Source: Priestia endophytica DSM 13796
GTDB lineage: Bacteria > Bacillota > Bacilli > Bacillales > Bacillaceae_H
DNA: 64,000 nucleotides
Direction: 5' to 3'
NCBI RefSeq assembly: GCF_900115845.1
Contig: NZ_FOXX01000004.1
Span: 1 to 64,000, forward strand
Shown here: piece by piece, positions 17,173 to 26,193 of the stretch
Layout: each line of letters begins with the position of its first letter
How positions within the stretch are numbered: position 1 is the first letter of the stretch
Position numbers and translations under genes: made by a program
The notes under the pieces: generated by a model
The model's input: only the letters and a program-made list of their open reading frames with translations
Databases searched by the model: none
What the model was told of the DNA's origin: nothing

Positions 17173-18129
17173 ATGAACGAAGTTTTAATTTTAAATCAAG
17201 AAGAGGTTAAAGAGATTTTGCATTTAGAGAAAGCGATCGAGTTAGTTGAAGAATGTTATACAGAATTTAACGAAAACAAAAGTGTAATTTATCCAGCTGT
17301 CAGAGAGATAGTTGATGAACATGAAGGTATTTTTGGTATTAAGTCTTCGTACTTAATTGGTGATAAAATGATTGGCTTGAAAGCAGGAGGTTTTTGGAAA
17401 AACAATATGGCTCGTAAGCAAAAGATGAATCACCAATCTACGATGGTCTTATTTAATGCAGAAACAGGAGAGCCTACGTGTTTACTAGATGCTAATCATA
17501 TTACCATTACTAGAACAGCCGCAGCAGGAGCCGTTGCAGCCAAACATCTTGCGAAGAAAGACAGTCAAACCGTTGCTATTATAGGTTCAGGTGTTCAAGC
17601 AAAGGTACAATTATCAGGTTTACTTCACCAATTCTCTATTAAGAAGGTTTATGTATATAGTCGAGCAACGGAAGCAGCAGAACAATGGGTAACGGAATTA
17701 ATTAACCAAGGTATCTCAGCTGAAAATGCTCAAGAAGCTGTAGTTAATGCGGACATTGTGGTAACGACTACACCAAGTTACACTCCTATTGTTAAAACAT
17801 CTTGGTTAAAACAGGGAGCTCATGTTAATGCCATTGGAAGCGACACAAAAGGAAAAAATGAAGTTCAAATGGATAAATCCATTGATAAAGTAGTTTGTGA
17901 TTTATGGGAACAAAGTTCAATTATGGGTGAACTACAACATGGATTTGCTAAAGAATTTTTATATGCTGAAATTGGAGAAATTACAGGGCTTGTTAAAAAA
18001 GGGCGTGAAACAGATGAGGAAATCACAATGTTTGATTCAACAGGAATTTCCGTACAAGATATGAAAGTAGCAGCTTATGTATATAAAAAAGCGAAAAAAG
18101 AAGGAATTGGTCAAATAATTAAGTTATAA
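17173..18129 (+). CDS. Ornithine cyclodeaminase / mu-crystallin family enzyme
   Basis: A 318-aa NAD(P)-dependent protein of the OCD/mu-crystallin family, whose members include ornithine cyclodeaminase, alanine and arginine dehydrogenases (DauB) and iminosuccinate reductase. The substrate-binding Lys and Arg region (GLKAGGFWKNN, ITRTAAAGAVAA) and the Rossmann motif IGSGVQA (about residues 136-142) are intact, as is the GSDTKGKNE loop. The ATG at 17173 follows AGGAGAAATAAA; an in-frame ATG 99 nt upstream lacks a site. Which of the family reactions it carries out cannot be read from the sequence. Its neighbours, a D-threonine-aldolase-like tail, asparaginases and a YheO regulator, favour D- or hydroxy-amino-acid catabolism. 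Confidence 0.8.
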   Translation: MNEVLILNQEEVKEILHLEKAIELVEECYTEFNENKSVIYPAVREIVDEHEGIFGIKSSYLIGDKMIGLKAGGFWKNNMARKQKMNHQSTMVLFNAETGEPTCLLDANHITITRTAAAGAVAAKHLAKKDSQTVAIIGSGVQAKVQLSGLLHQFSIKKVYVYSRATEAAEQWVTELINQGISAENAQEAVVNADIVVTTTPSYTPIVKTSWLKQGAHVNAIGSDTKGKNEVQMDKSIDKVVCDLWEQSSIMGELQHGFAKEFLYAEIGEITGLVKKGRETDEEITMFDSTGISVQDMKVAAYVYKKAKKEGIGQIIKL

Positions 18130-18216
18130 AAAGAATAGGAATTAAAAAATTCCATTTATAATCCTTGTAACAATAACGATTCACAAATAGGCAATAAAGC
18201 AAGAAGGAGATACAGG

Positions 18217-19203
18217 ATGAAGCAGAGTAAGCCAACTATTAAGATTATTGCAACGGGCGGAACCATTGCAGGATACAATGACCACTGGCTACCAGCCAGG
18301 AGCTTTACACATTGATGAATTACTGAAAGAGATTCCAGATCTAAGCAACCTCTCAAATATAGAAGTCGAACAGTTGTTTAATATTGATAGTGTAGATATG
18401 ACAACGGAGCGATTATTGGAGTTGGGTAATTATGTAAAACAAATATTGCTAGAGGATGAAATCGATGGTGTTGTCATTACACATGGTACAGATACCCTTG
18501 AAGAAACAGCTTATTTTTTACATTTAGTTGTTAAAAGCTCTAAACCAGATGTTATAGTTGGGGCAGTTAGACCTGCAACAGCCCTGAGTGCAGAGATGGT
18601 CCTTTAAATATATACAATGGGGTAAAAGTTGCTTGTAATAAAGAATCACACGGAAAAGGTATTCTTGTTGTTCTTGGTGACCGAATTGGGTCTGCCCGTT
18701 ATATGACAAAAACACACGCTACAACGGTTGATACGTTTAAAGCTCTTGAACAAGGGTGCATCGGATCAATTGTTGGAAGTGACGTGCACTTTTTCTATAA
18801 AGATATTACGTACCTTCATACTACTGAAACCATTTTTGATATAACATCCGTTCAACAATTGCCTAAAGTTTCAATTATATACGCCCATCAAGGAGACGAG
18901 TCATTTTTATATGACGCGGTAATTCAATCTGGAGCAAAAGGAATTGTGATAGCTACGACTGGAGGATATACATTGTCCAAAGAAGCTGCTATTGGAGCTC
19001 GTAATGCTTTAAACAATGATATTGTTGTTGTGCGATCATCACGATTAAGCTCGGGAGTTGTTAGTCTTACTCATATGGATACTCATCATGGTTATATTGT
19101 AGCTGAAGCGTTAAATCCTCAAAAAGCACGCATGTTGCTTATGCTTGCGTTAACAAAAACAAATGACAAAGAGGATATTCAGCAGTTTTTCTGTACGTAT
19201 TAA
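18217..19203 (+). pseudogene. Type II L-asparaginase with two frameshifts
   Basis: ATG 18217 (after AAGGAG) gives MKQSKPTIKIIATGGTIAG, with the nucleophile Thr of TGGTIAG, then runs out of frame at about 18272 where some codons appear deleted. The second frame carries DTMTTGYQPGALHIDELL, the active HGTDT block and AVRPATALSA. At about 18596 an extra two bases shift it again, and the third frame holds GPLNIYNGVKV, the Lys-bearing SHGKG block, DRIGSARYMT and the rest to the normal C-terminus. All catalytic motifs survive, but in three frames, so no full enzyme can be made. It follows the cyclodeaminase-like gene by 87 bp and was probably co-transcribed. Confidence 0.85.
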
Positions 19204-19361
19204 AAGAGGTCTTGCTACAAGAGTTCTTCTTTTATTGATCAAAGAAATCTAATTGAGAAGTTTTTTTTGCTTATTACAACTTAAATTCTTCATAAAGATG
19301 CTTTCTGTGCTTTAAACTATGGGGAAGTTAATAACAAGCATCATTTTAAAATGTTCTAAGG

Positions 19362-19412
19362 TTTTTGTATAAAAAAATACACATATTGAATAAATGTATA
19401 AAAAATTATATA
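19362..19412. promoter_or_regulatory. Repeated TGTATAAAAAA boxes upstream of the yheO-like gene
   Basis: TTTTTGTATAAAAAAATAC (19362-19380) and TGTATAAAAAATTATATA (19395-19412) lie 67-115 bp before the regulator start. The second is identical to the box at 17075-17092. A looser version, CATATAAAAAAATATATAAA, lies at 20456 before the threonine-synthase-like gene. Confidence 0.5.
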
Positions 19413-19478
19413 ATTTGAATTAATATTTATAAATTAGACTTCTATTCAGTAAGTTCTAGAAGGAGAGTAATCAAGGGA

Positions 19479-20135
19479 ATGATTAGTGAAGCAAGACAAT
19501 TATTAAATAATTACATTCCGGTAGCTAAAACCATTGCAAAAATGTTTGGTTCACAGTGTGAGGTAGTAATTCATGATTTAACTCAGCCTCAGTCATCGGT
19601 CATTTTTACAATCAATAATCATGTAACAGGGAGAGAAATTGGCCAATCGTTTGACCATTTAGTAAAACAGGTTCTATTATCTGAAAGTTTTAAAGAAGAC
19701 CACTTAGCAGGTTATGAGATTGAGACGGATGATCATCGAACGATTAAATCCTCTACAGCTCTTATAAGAGACCAACATCAACAAGTCGTCGGGGCTCTTT
19801 GTATTAATTATGATGTTAACTTAGTAGTACAAATGAAAGAAATGTTAGAGACGTTATTACCAGGAGATTTTGTACAAAAAGTAAATGCTGAAGAAGTACA
19901 GGAATCTGAGGATTCTATTCAAAATGTAGAAGAAATTACAGATCAATTAATTCAAAAAATTATTGGGAATAGCCGACATCCTTTGATGAAGCGTCATGAA
20001 AAAATTGAGCTAATACGATTTATGGATAAAAAAGGGATATTTTTAATGAAAGGATCTGTGGAAAAAGTAGCAGAGCAGTTAGGTATCTCAAAAGTCACCG
20101 TATATAGCTATTTAGATGAAATCAAGAAAAAGTAA
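19479..20135 (+). CDS. YheO-type (PAS + HTH) transcriptional regulator
   Basis: A 218-aa regulator of the YheO/DauR type. An N-terminal PAS-like domain (residues about 10-125, CEVVIHDLTQPQSSVIFTIN ... ALCINYDVN) is joined to a C-terminal helix-turn-helix (RHEKIELIRFMDKKGIFLMK ... EQLGISKVTVYSYLDEI). DauR of Pseudomonas, in this family, controls D-arginine use together with an OCD-family enzyme. Here the gene sits between an OCD-family gene and a threonine-synthase-like gene, and shares an 18-bp upstream box with the former, so it probably controls the cluster and itself. The effector is unknown. Confidence 0.8.
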   Translation: MISEARQLLNNYIPVAKTIAKMFGSQCEVVIHDLTQPQSSVIFTINNHVTGREIGQSFDHLVKQVLLSESFKEDHLAGYEIETDDHRTIKSSTALIRDQHQQVVGALCINYDVNLVVQMKEMLETLLPGDFVQKVNAEEVQESEDSIQNVEEITDQLIQKIIGNSRHPLMKRHEKIELIRFMDKKGIFLMKGSVEKVAEQLGISKVTVYSYLDEIKKK

Positions 20136-20268
20136 GAAATTAAAGCTTAGAATAAGATAAAGAATAGATTTAGATAGGAAATCTATATTCAAATTCACCT
20201 TGTATATAGGTAACTATTTATCAGAATAATATGAATGTATCTGGACAATTCATCCTTCACCTAACAAA

Positions 20269-20377
20269 TTGGCACAATTGAAGAAGAGAAACCCCAAACA
20301 TTAGAAACTAGAGGGTTTTGTAAATTCATTTTATAACGTTTTTTAGGATCATGAACCAATGTGTTCAATTGTGCCAA
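20269..20377. repeat. Inverted repeat pair of 14 bp
   Basis: TTGGCACAATTGAA (20269-20282) and its exact complement TTCAATTGTGCCAA (20364-20377) bound 109 bp. An imperfect AAACCC...GGGTTT hairpin lies inside. It could be a small non-autonomous element or a long-range transcript stem; no target duplication is seen. Confidence 0.4.
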
Positions 20378-20509
20378 GAAATAAGTGAAGAATATTTTAA
20401 ATTTAATATTGAAAGATTATGATTCTTAGTTTGGGGTAAAATTTTTTATTCATTTCATATAAAAAAATATATAAAATATAAAAAGATATACAACAAGGAG
20501 TAGAGAAAG

Positions 20510-21616
20510 ATGAGCGAATATTATGTATGTCATTCATGCGGGACTAAATATGAAATAACAGAAAATGTATGGAAATGTAAGTGTGGAGGTATGTTGGATT
20601 TATTAAAACAGAAAGTAACACTTGATCCATCAAAACTTTCAGAGCGTCCTCCAACTATGTGGCGATACGTAGATACGATGGCATTTGAAAATGATTCAAC
20701 AATTTGGAGAAAAGTTACGATGGGAGAAGGATATACTCCTTTAATTGTACTAGATGAAACGAAGCCAAATACACTTGTTAAAGTGGATTACATGATGCCA
20801 ACTCTATCTTTTAAAGATCGGGGAGCAGCCGTACTTATTGCTAAAGCAAAAGAATTAGGCGTGACAAGGGTTATTGCTGATAGTAGTGGAAATGCAGGTA
20901 CAGCAATCGCGGCTTATGCAAAACGAGCTGGTATAGCATGTGATATTTTTCTAAGAGAAGGAACTTCACCGAAGAAAATTGCCCAAGTAAAAGCTCATGG
21001 TGCAAATGTTCGAACAGTAAACGGTACAAGAGAAGATGTAGCTGCAGCTGCTCAAAAAGCTATAAATGAAGAAAAACACTTCTATGCAAGTCATGTCTAT
21101 AATCCTTTCTTCTATGAAGGAACCAAAACATATGCCTATGAAATTTGGGAGCAAATGAAGAGTGAGCCTGACACTCTTATCATTCCTGTTGGAAATGGTA
21201 CATTACTATTAGGAGCTTATTACGGTTTTAAAGAATTATTAGAAAACGGATTAATTAAGAAAGTACCTAAAATAGTGGCCATTCAAGCAGAAAATTGTGC
21301 TCCTCTAGCAAAAGCTTTTGTAAATAATGAAATTGAAGCAGAGGAGATTAAAGGGAAGGAAACATTAGCAGAAGGAATTGCTATTGCAGCCCCAGCTCGC
21401 TCAGTTCAAATTTTAGAAGCAGTTCGTACTACAAACGGTGAAATTCTCACAGTAAATGAAGAGGAAATCTTACAAGCTCGTGCTGCATTAGCTGGTAAAG
21501 GTTTTTATGTAGAAATAACAACAGCTGCCAATTACGCTGGATACTTAAAATATAATCATTCACTTTCTGAAAAAATTATTATCCCTTTATGTGGTGCAGG
21601 CATTAAATCAAACTAG
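20510..21616 (+). CDS. Threonine-synthase-like PLP enzyme
   Basis: A 368-aa fold-type II PLP enzyme. The N-terminal zinc-ribbon-like knuckle (Cys7, Cys10, Cys23, Cys25) is followed by the PLP lysine in LSFKDRGA (Lys102), the phosphate loop SSGNAGTA and the C-terminal PLCGAG that contacts the pyridine ring. This arrangement is that of bacterial threonine-synthase-like proteins, which make threonine from O-phosphohomoserine, but cluster-encoded relatives act as dehydratases or lyases. With cyclodeaminase and YheO neighbours a catabolic lyase role is quite possible. AAGGAG precedes the ATG. It is followed by a strong terminator. Confidence 0.8.
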   Translation: MSEYYVCHSCGTKYEITENVWKCKCGGMLDLLKQKVTLDPSKLSERPPTMWRYVDTMAFENDSTIWRKVTMGEGYTPLIVLDETKPNTLVKVDYMMPTLSFKDRGAAVLIAKAKELGVTRVIADSSGNAGTAIAAYAKRAGIACDIFLREGTSPKKIAQVKAHGANVRTVNGTREDVAAAAQKAINEEKHFYASHVYNPFFYEGTKTYAYEIWEQMKSEPDTLIIPVGNGTLLLGAYYGFKELLENGLIKKVPKIVAIQAENCAPLAKAFVNNEIEAEEIKGKETLAEGIAIAAPARSVQILEAVRTTNGEILTVNEEEILQARAALAGKGFYVEITTAANYAGYLKYNHSLSEKIIIPLCGAGIKSN

Positions 21617-21695
21617 TGAAAGATGTTAAAAAAATATCTTTTTCGCGCGATTTAAATGACACGACAAAATGAGTTTATAGGACATGAAGTATAAG

Positions 21696-21736
21696 GTAAA
21701 ACCCCAACCATATTTTTATAGTTGGGGTTTTACAAG
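21696..21736 (+). terminator. Strong terminator after the PLP-enzyme gene
   Basis: GTAAAACCCCAAC (21696-21708) pairs perfectly with GTTGGGGTTTTAC (21721-21733). Confidence 0.8.
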
Positions 21737-21891
21737 CTTATTTATCTTCTAAGGAAATTTCTTTATATTTATCATCATTCTAATGAATAGAAGAATCATA
21801 TCTTCACATCATTCTTCTACATTTTATTCTTGAATACCGCGTATAGTTTTAGTTAACATAACCTATATTATTGACAATATACTCGATCTTC

Positions 21892-21920
21892 AAGAAGCGC
21901 GGATAGGGCTTCTTTTTTTT
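21892..21920 (+). terminator. Terminator-like hairpin
   Basis: AAGAAGC and GCTTCTT flank a short loop and are followed by T8. It lies upstream of the mscS promoter; no gene ends directly before it. Confidence 0.6.
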
Positions 21921-21967
21921 ATGAAACCATGCTATTATCGTTAAGGTTTGTTGAGAAAGGAAGGTTT

Positions 21968-21997
21968 TTGTCCTTAAGCGCATTTTTTTGGTATAGT
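21968..21997 (+). promoter_or_regulatory. Candidate SigA promoter of the mscS gene
   Basis: TTGTCC (21968-21973) and TATAGT (21992-21997) are 18 bp apart, directly before the ribosome site AAGGAG. Confidence 0.4.
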
Positions 21998-22022
21998 GTA
22001 AAAAAAGTAAGGAGTGGATAGG

Positions 22023-22838
22023 TTGTTTTTCTCTGGACTGTTCCAGCAGTTCCCTGTAAAGGTTTTAACTGTGGCGCTGCTGATTATACTCATCGTTTAT
22101 TTTATCCGCAAATCCATCAAGCTTTTCTTTGACAAAACGAGCTTCTTGGATGAAAAACGAGAAGAGACATTGATGCATTTCTCCAACCAAGTGACAAAAG
22201 TATTAGGACTGGCTCTCTTCTTTATTTATTTGCTTAGCCATTTCTTCAAACTGGGAAAGCTTATCACAGGTTCGGTTGTATTGGCAAGTGCCTTGGCATT
22301 GATTTTCCAGCATATCATCCGCGATTACATAATGGGGCTGACCTACTTGCTTGAACGTCAGATCCATCACGGGGATTATGTCATCCTTAATGGAAACCGT
22401 CAGGGGAAAATAGAGGAAATTAGCATGCGTTATCTAAAGATTCGCCAGTATGACGGATACCTCTATACAGTCTCCTATAGCAACATCACGGAACTTCAGA
22501 ACGGGAACCGAGGAAGGCGCCGAGTAAACGAAAGCCTTGTCCTCAACTATAGGCAAAATCCGGATGATGCCTTCAAGGTGATGGAGGAAGTGGCACGAAT
22601 ATGCAACGAGAAATACGGTCAATATCTGTTAAAAGATGAGAACGGAGTTCCCGAGGAGAGTTTTCAATTCAAGCAAATCACTGAACTGAACGTGGATTTC
22701 AGAGGTCACCAATATTCATTATCAGCTCTTGTAAAGGAAAATGATTTTGTGGAAGCAAGCAAAAAGGTGAGGTATGAACTGGCAATGGCTGCCTACAAGA
22801 ACGACTTGATGATGGCTGAGAGCTTCAACACAAATTAA
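22023..22838 (+). CDS. MscS-family mechanosensitive channel
   Basis: A 271-aa membrane protein with three membrane segments in the first 110 residues, the last being the pore-lining-like GSVVLASALALIFQHIIRDYI. A beta domain of the MscS type follows (GDYVILNGNRQGKIEEISMRYLKI...). It would release ions under osmotic downshock. TTG 22023 is chosen because AAGGAG lies 8 nt before it; the in-frame GTG at 22014 overlaps that site. Base composition is visibly GC-richer than its neighbours, which hints at separate ancestry. Confidence 0.8.
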   Translation: MFFSGLFQQFPVKVLTVALLIILIVYFIRKSIKLFFDKTSFLDEKREETLMHFSNQVTKVLGLALFFIYLLSHFFKLGKLITGSVVLASALALIFQHIIRDYIMGLTYLLERQIHHGDYVILNGNRQGKIEEISMRYLKIRQYDGYLYTVSYSNITELQNGNRGRRRVNESLVLNYRQNPDDAFKVMEEVARICNEKYGQYLLKDENGVPEESFQFKQITELNVDFRGHQYSLSALVKENDFVEASKKVRYELAMAAYKNDLMMAESFNTN

Positions 22839-22854
22839 ACGAAGACTGTAAAAT

Positions 22855-22941
22855 GGATATAGACAAGGTGAAAAGGGGGAGATTTTTTGAGCGAAAGCAT
22901 TCCGCAGGGCAAAAAATACGACCTGTACCTTGTCTATATCC
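22855..22941. repeat. 15-bp perfect inverted repeat behind mscS
   Basis: GGATATAGACAAGGT (22855-22869) and ACCTTGTCTATATCC (22927-22941) are exact complements separated by 57 bp. It is too widely looped for a standard terminator. Confidence 0.55.
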
Positions 22942-22980
22942 AAGCTTTTATAGTTACCATAATGAGTGTGATAAGAACCA

Positions 22981-23017
22981 AAACGAGGAGATTTTATTAT
23001 AAGATCCTCGTTTTTTT
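22981..23017 (+). terminator. Terminator
   Basis: AAACGAGGA (22981-22989) pairs with TCCTCGTTT (23005-23013), followed by T-run. Probably ends the mscS transcript. Confidence 0.7.
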
Positions 23018-23203
23018 AGATTGATAACTTAGCATGGCTAATAACAGTGCTATCGAGAGATAAACAATACCTATGGGGATAATACTGAGAGGAATTAAAA
23101 TTTTTCTCGCTTTACTCTTGCTGTATTTTATTCATTTGGAAAAAGAATATGAAATATAAATAGATTTATTAGTTTAAATAGTCGGAATATTATTTACTTT
23201 TTG

Positions 23204-23230
23204 TAACATCTCATGTTATATTTATTTACA
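23204..23230 (+). promoter_or_regulatory. TnrA/GlnR-like box before ureA
   Basis: TGTTATATTTATTTACA (23214-23230) matches the TnrA/GlnR consensus TGTNANAWWWTMTNACA at 15 of 17 positions. A further dyad TAACAT-CTC-ATGTTA (23204-23218) overlaps it. This fits nitrogen control of urease, as known for B. subtilis ureABC. Confidence 0.55.
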
Positions 23231-23260
23231 TCTTTTGTATATATTAAGGAGGTTTATAAG

Positions 23261-23578
23261 ATGAGATTAACAGAAGTAGAGAAAGAAAAATTGTTAATTG
23301 TTGTTGCTGGTCAATTAGCTCAAGATCGGAAGGAGAGAGGGGTTTTACTAAATTACCCTGAAGCAACAGCCTACCTAACTTGCTATGTCATCGAAAGAGC
23401 CCGAGAAGGAAAAAGTGTTGAAAAGATTATGGAACTTGGTCGTAATGTGCTTAGCGTAGAAGATTTAATGGAAGGTGTTCCTGAAATGCTAGAGAGCATT
23501 CAAGTAGAAGCAACGTTTCCGGATGGTGTAAAGCTTGTAACGATTCATCAACCAATACGCAAGGAGGTAAAAGCATGA
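23261..23578 (+). CDS. ureA: Urease subunit gamma
   Basis: The 105-aa UreA. The [20 protein letters not shown] start, the GVLLNYPEA block, the MELGR element and the [18 protein letters not shown]-terminus are standard. ATG 23261 follows AAGGAGG; an upstream in-frame start at 23213 gives a non-homologous extension. First gene of ureABC; its stop overlaps the ureB start by 4 nt (ATGA). The gamma subunit forms part of the cytosolic (alpha-beta-gamma)3 urease that splits urea into ammonia and carbamate. Confidence 0.95.
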   Translation: MRLTEVEKEKLLIVVAGQLAQDRKERGVLLNYPEATAYLTCYVIERAREGKSVEKIMELGRNVLSVEDLMEGVPEMLESIQVEATFPDGVKLVTIHQPIRKEVKA

Positions 23579-23952
23579 AACCAGGGGCATTTCAAATAGG
23601 AGAAGGGAAAATTGAAATTAATAAAGGTAAACCTCATTGTGAACTTATCGTGAAGAATACAGGATCACGCTCCATTCAAGTTGGTTCACATTTTCATTTT
23701 GCAGAAGTGAATCGAGCTCTCTCATTTGATAGAGAAAAAGCGATTGGGATGCGCCTTGATATCCCATCAGGTACAGCAGTTCGAATTGAACCTGGTGAGG
23801 AAAAGAAAGTAACCCTAGTCGCATTAGGAGGGCGCAAGACGGTATACGGGTTAAATGGTATAAGTGAAGGGTTTATTGATGAACGACGTAAAGAAAAAAT
23901 GGTAGAGAAACTGGAAACCTATATCACTAGCACAGAGGAGGTTTTATCATGA
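23575..23952 (+). CDS. ureB: Urease subunit beta
   Basis: A 125-aa UreB with the core [18 protein letters not shown] and [24 protein letters not shown] blocks, [20 protein letters not shown] and VYGLNG near the end. The length is normal for free UreB (about 105-125). It is translationally coupled to ureA and ureC by ATGA overlaps at both ends. It is a structural subunit of the holoenzyme without metal ligands. Confidence 0.95.
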   Translation: MKPGAFQIGEGKIEINKGKPHCELIVKNTGSRSIQVGSHFHFAEVNRALSFDREKAIGMRLDIPSGTAVRIEPGEEKKVTLVALGGRKTVYGLNGISEGFIDERRKEKMVEKLETYITSTEEVLS

Positions 23953-25658
23953 GAATGTCTAAGCAACAATATGCAGATCTTTTTGGTCCTACAGTAGGGG
24001 ATAAAGTACGACTAGCTGATACAGATTTATGGGTTGAAATTGAAAAAGACTGCACTGTATATGGAGAAGAAGTTATCTTTGGCGGAGGTAAAACGATTCG
24101 CGACGGTATGGGACAGAACGGACGCTTAACAGCTAAAGCAGGTGCTCTTGATTTAGTGATTACAAACGTTATTGTGATTGACCATACAGGTATTATAAAA
24201 GCCGATATTGGAGTTAAAAATGGAAGAATCGTAGGGGTGGGGAAAAGTGGAAACCCAGATATTATGGATCATGTTGACCCTAACTTAGTTATTGGTGCTG
24301 GCACTGAAGTGATATCAGGCGAAGGGAAAATTTTAACAGCTGGTGGAGTTGATACTCATATCCATTTTATTTGTCCACAACAGATGGAGGTAGCATTGTC
24401 TTCAGGTATTACGACAATGATTGGTGGAGGAACCGGACCAGCTACAGGAAGTAAAGCCACAACTTGTACTTCAGGCCCTTGGTATATGGAAAGGATGCTT
24501 GAAGCTGCTGAGGAATTCCCTGTAAACGTCGGATTTTTAGGGAAAGGAAATGCTTCTCATAAAGCTCCTTTAATAGAACAAATTGAGGCTGGAGCAGTCG
24601 GTCTTAAGCTTCACGAAGATTGGGGATCAACACCTCGGGCAATCGAAACGTGCATGGATGTCGTTGAACAAGCTGACATTCAAGTTGCCATACATACAGA
24701 TACACTAAATGAAGCTGGATTTCTAGAAGATACACTTGAAGCGATTGGAGACCGTGTCATTCATACGTACCACATTGAAGGTGCAGGTGGAGGTCATGCT
24801 CCAGATATTATGAAACTAGCCTCTTACTCCAACATTTTACCTTCTTCAACAACACCAACAATGCCTTACACAACAAATACAATGGAAGAACATTTAGATA
24901 TGATGATGGTATGCCATCATTTAGATGCAAACGTGCCGGAAGATGTTGCTTTTAGTCGCTCAAGAATTCGCGCAGCTACGATTGCAGCAGAGGATGTGCT
25001 TCATGATATAGGGGCCATTAGTATGATGTCTTCAGATTCACAAGCAATGGGTCGAGTTGGTGAGGTGATTATCCGCACATGGCAAACAGCTGATAAAATG
25101 AAAAAACAGCGCGGCGCTCTTCCAGGTGAACGAGGGAATGATAATGAACGTGCGAAACGTTACGTTGCCAAATATACGATTAATCCAGCTATTACACATG
25201 GCATAAGTCATGAAGTTGGTTCAATTGAGAATGGGAAGCTTGCAGACCTTGTTTTATGGGATCCCATGTTCTTTGGCGTAAAACCAGACCTTGTTTTAAA
25301 AGGTGGAATGATTGCACGCGCTCAAATGGGAGACCCTAACGCTTCTATTCCAACTCCAGAACCTGTCTTTATGCGCAGAATGTATGCGTCATATGGTAAA
25401 GCTAACTCTTCTACAGCCATTACCTTTATGTCACAGGCAAGCATTGACCGTGGTGTTCATGAAAAGTTAGGATTATCCAAAATCATCTCACCCGTACACA
25501 ACATTCGAAACTTAAGTAAGCTCGATATGAAGCTAAATCATGCTTTACCTCAAATTGAAGTAAATCCAAAAACATATCAAGTATTTGCCGATGGGAAAGA
25601 AATTTCATGCGAACCTGTTAATCAAGTTCCGTTAGCACAGCGTTATTTCTTATTTTAA
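23949..25658 (+). CDS. ureC: Urease subunit alpha
   Basis: The 569-aa catalytic subunit. All nickel ligands and active-site residues known from Sporosarcina pasteurii urease are at the same numbers: His137 and His139 (DTHIHF), Lys220 to be carbamylated (GLKLHEDWG), His249, His275, the flap Cys322-His323 and Asp363 (SSDSQAMGR). The enzyme should therefore be competent if nickel is inserted. No ureE, ureF, ureG, ureD or nickel transporter gene follows; the next gene is a MaoC-like hydratase. A terminator comes 20 bp after the stop, so the operon is ureABC only. Confidence 0.95.
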   Translation: MRMSKQQYADLFGPTVGDKVRLADTDLWVEIEKDCTVYGEEVIFGGGKTIRDGMGQNGRLTAKAGALDLVITNVIVIDHTGIIKADIGVKNGRIVGVGKSGNPDIMDHVDPNLVIGAGTEVISGEGKILTAGGVDTHIHFICPQQMEVALSSGITTMIGGGTGPATGSKATTCTSGPWYMERMLEAAEEFPVNVGFLGKGNASHKAPLIEQIEAGAVGLKLHEDWGSTPRAIETCMDVVEQADIQVAIHTDTLNEAGFLEDTLEAIGDRVIHTYHIEGAGGGHAPDIMKLASYSNILPSSTTPTMPYTTNTMEEHLDMMMVCHHLDANVPEDVAFSRSRIRAATIAAEDVLHDIGAISMMSSDSQAMGRVGEVIIRTWQTADKMKKQRGALPGERGNDNERAKRYVAKYTINPAITHGISHEVGSIENGKLADLVLWDPMFFGVKPDLVLKGGMIARAQMGDPNASIPTPEPVFMRRMYASYGKANSSTAITFMSQASIDRGVHEKLGLSKIISPVHNIRNLSKLDMKLNHALPQIEVNPKTYQVFADGKEISCEPVNQVPLAQRYFLF

Positions 25659-25676
25659 ACGCCCTCCAATATAAAC

Positions 25677-25709
25677 AAAGAAGCATAAGTGAAGAACTTA
25701 TGCTTCTTT
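25677..25709 (+). terminator. ureABC terminator
   Basis: AAAGAAGCATAAGT pairs perfectly with ACTTATGCTTCTTT around GAAGA. It directly follows ureC. Confidence 0.8.
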
Positions 25710-25884
25710 GGATTTTAAATCCCTAATCTAACGTCTTTTACATAATTTTTTCTTGCTTGCAAATCGTATAATCATTTTTGTGTTTGTCTATTTTAGCATC
25801 ATATACTCAACAAGTTAAAATAATAATCCCAGACTTTTTTCCTTAATCAGAAAGTATATTTTAGATTATATATCGTATACAAAA

Positions 25885-26025
25885 CTAGTTTACATAAAAT
25901 ATGTTCGAGGAAGTAAAAAAAGCGCCAACCTGTTGAGTGACAAAAAGTTGGCGCTTTTTCATTTCCTTTAGGAATACGTTTACGGACTGTTTTAACTTAT
26001 CCATATCCTCTTTCTCTGTAATCTT
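25885..26025 (+). repeat. Intergenic terminator-repeat, type A copy 3
   Basis: The leader CTAGTTTACATAAAATATGT-TCGAGGAAGTAAAAAA is followed by the hairpin AGCGCCAAC/GTTGGCGCT (25921-25929, 25946-25954) with loop including TTGAGTGACAA. The sequence downstream (TTTACGGACT at about 25979, CATATCCTCT) is shared with copy 5 at 37113-37265, so the repeat unit extends to about 140 bp. Confidence 0.7.
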
Positions 26026-26193
26026 TTTAAGACACTTGTAAGTCAACAAAAGGTTGAGCTAACGGATGCAATGTGATTCTGGAGAAACATTACCATTCTT
26101 CTCACATCGTGTATCTACTTAACTTGATAAGGATGCAATACTAAACTAATATAAACAAGTACAACAATTGATTTCAAAATAAGAGGTGTATCT

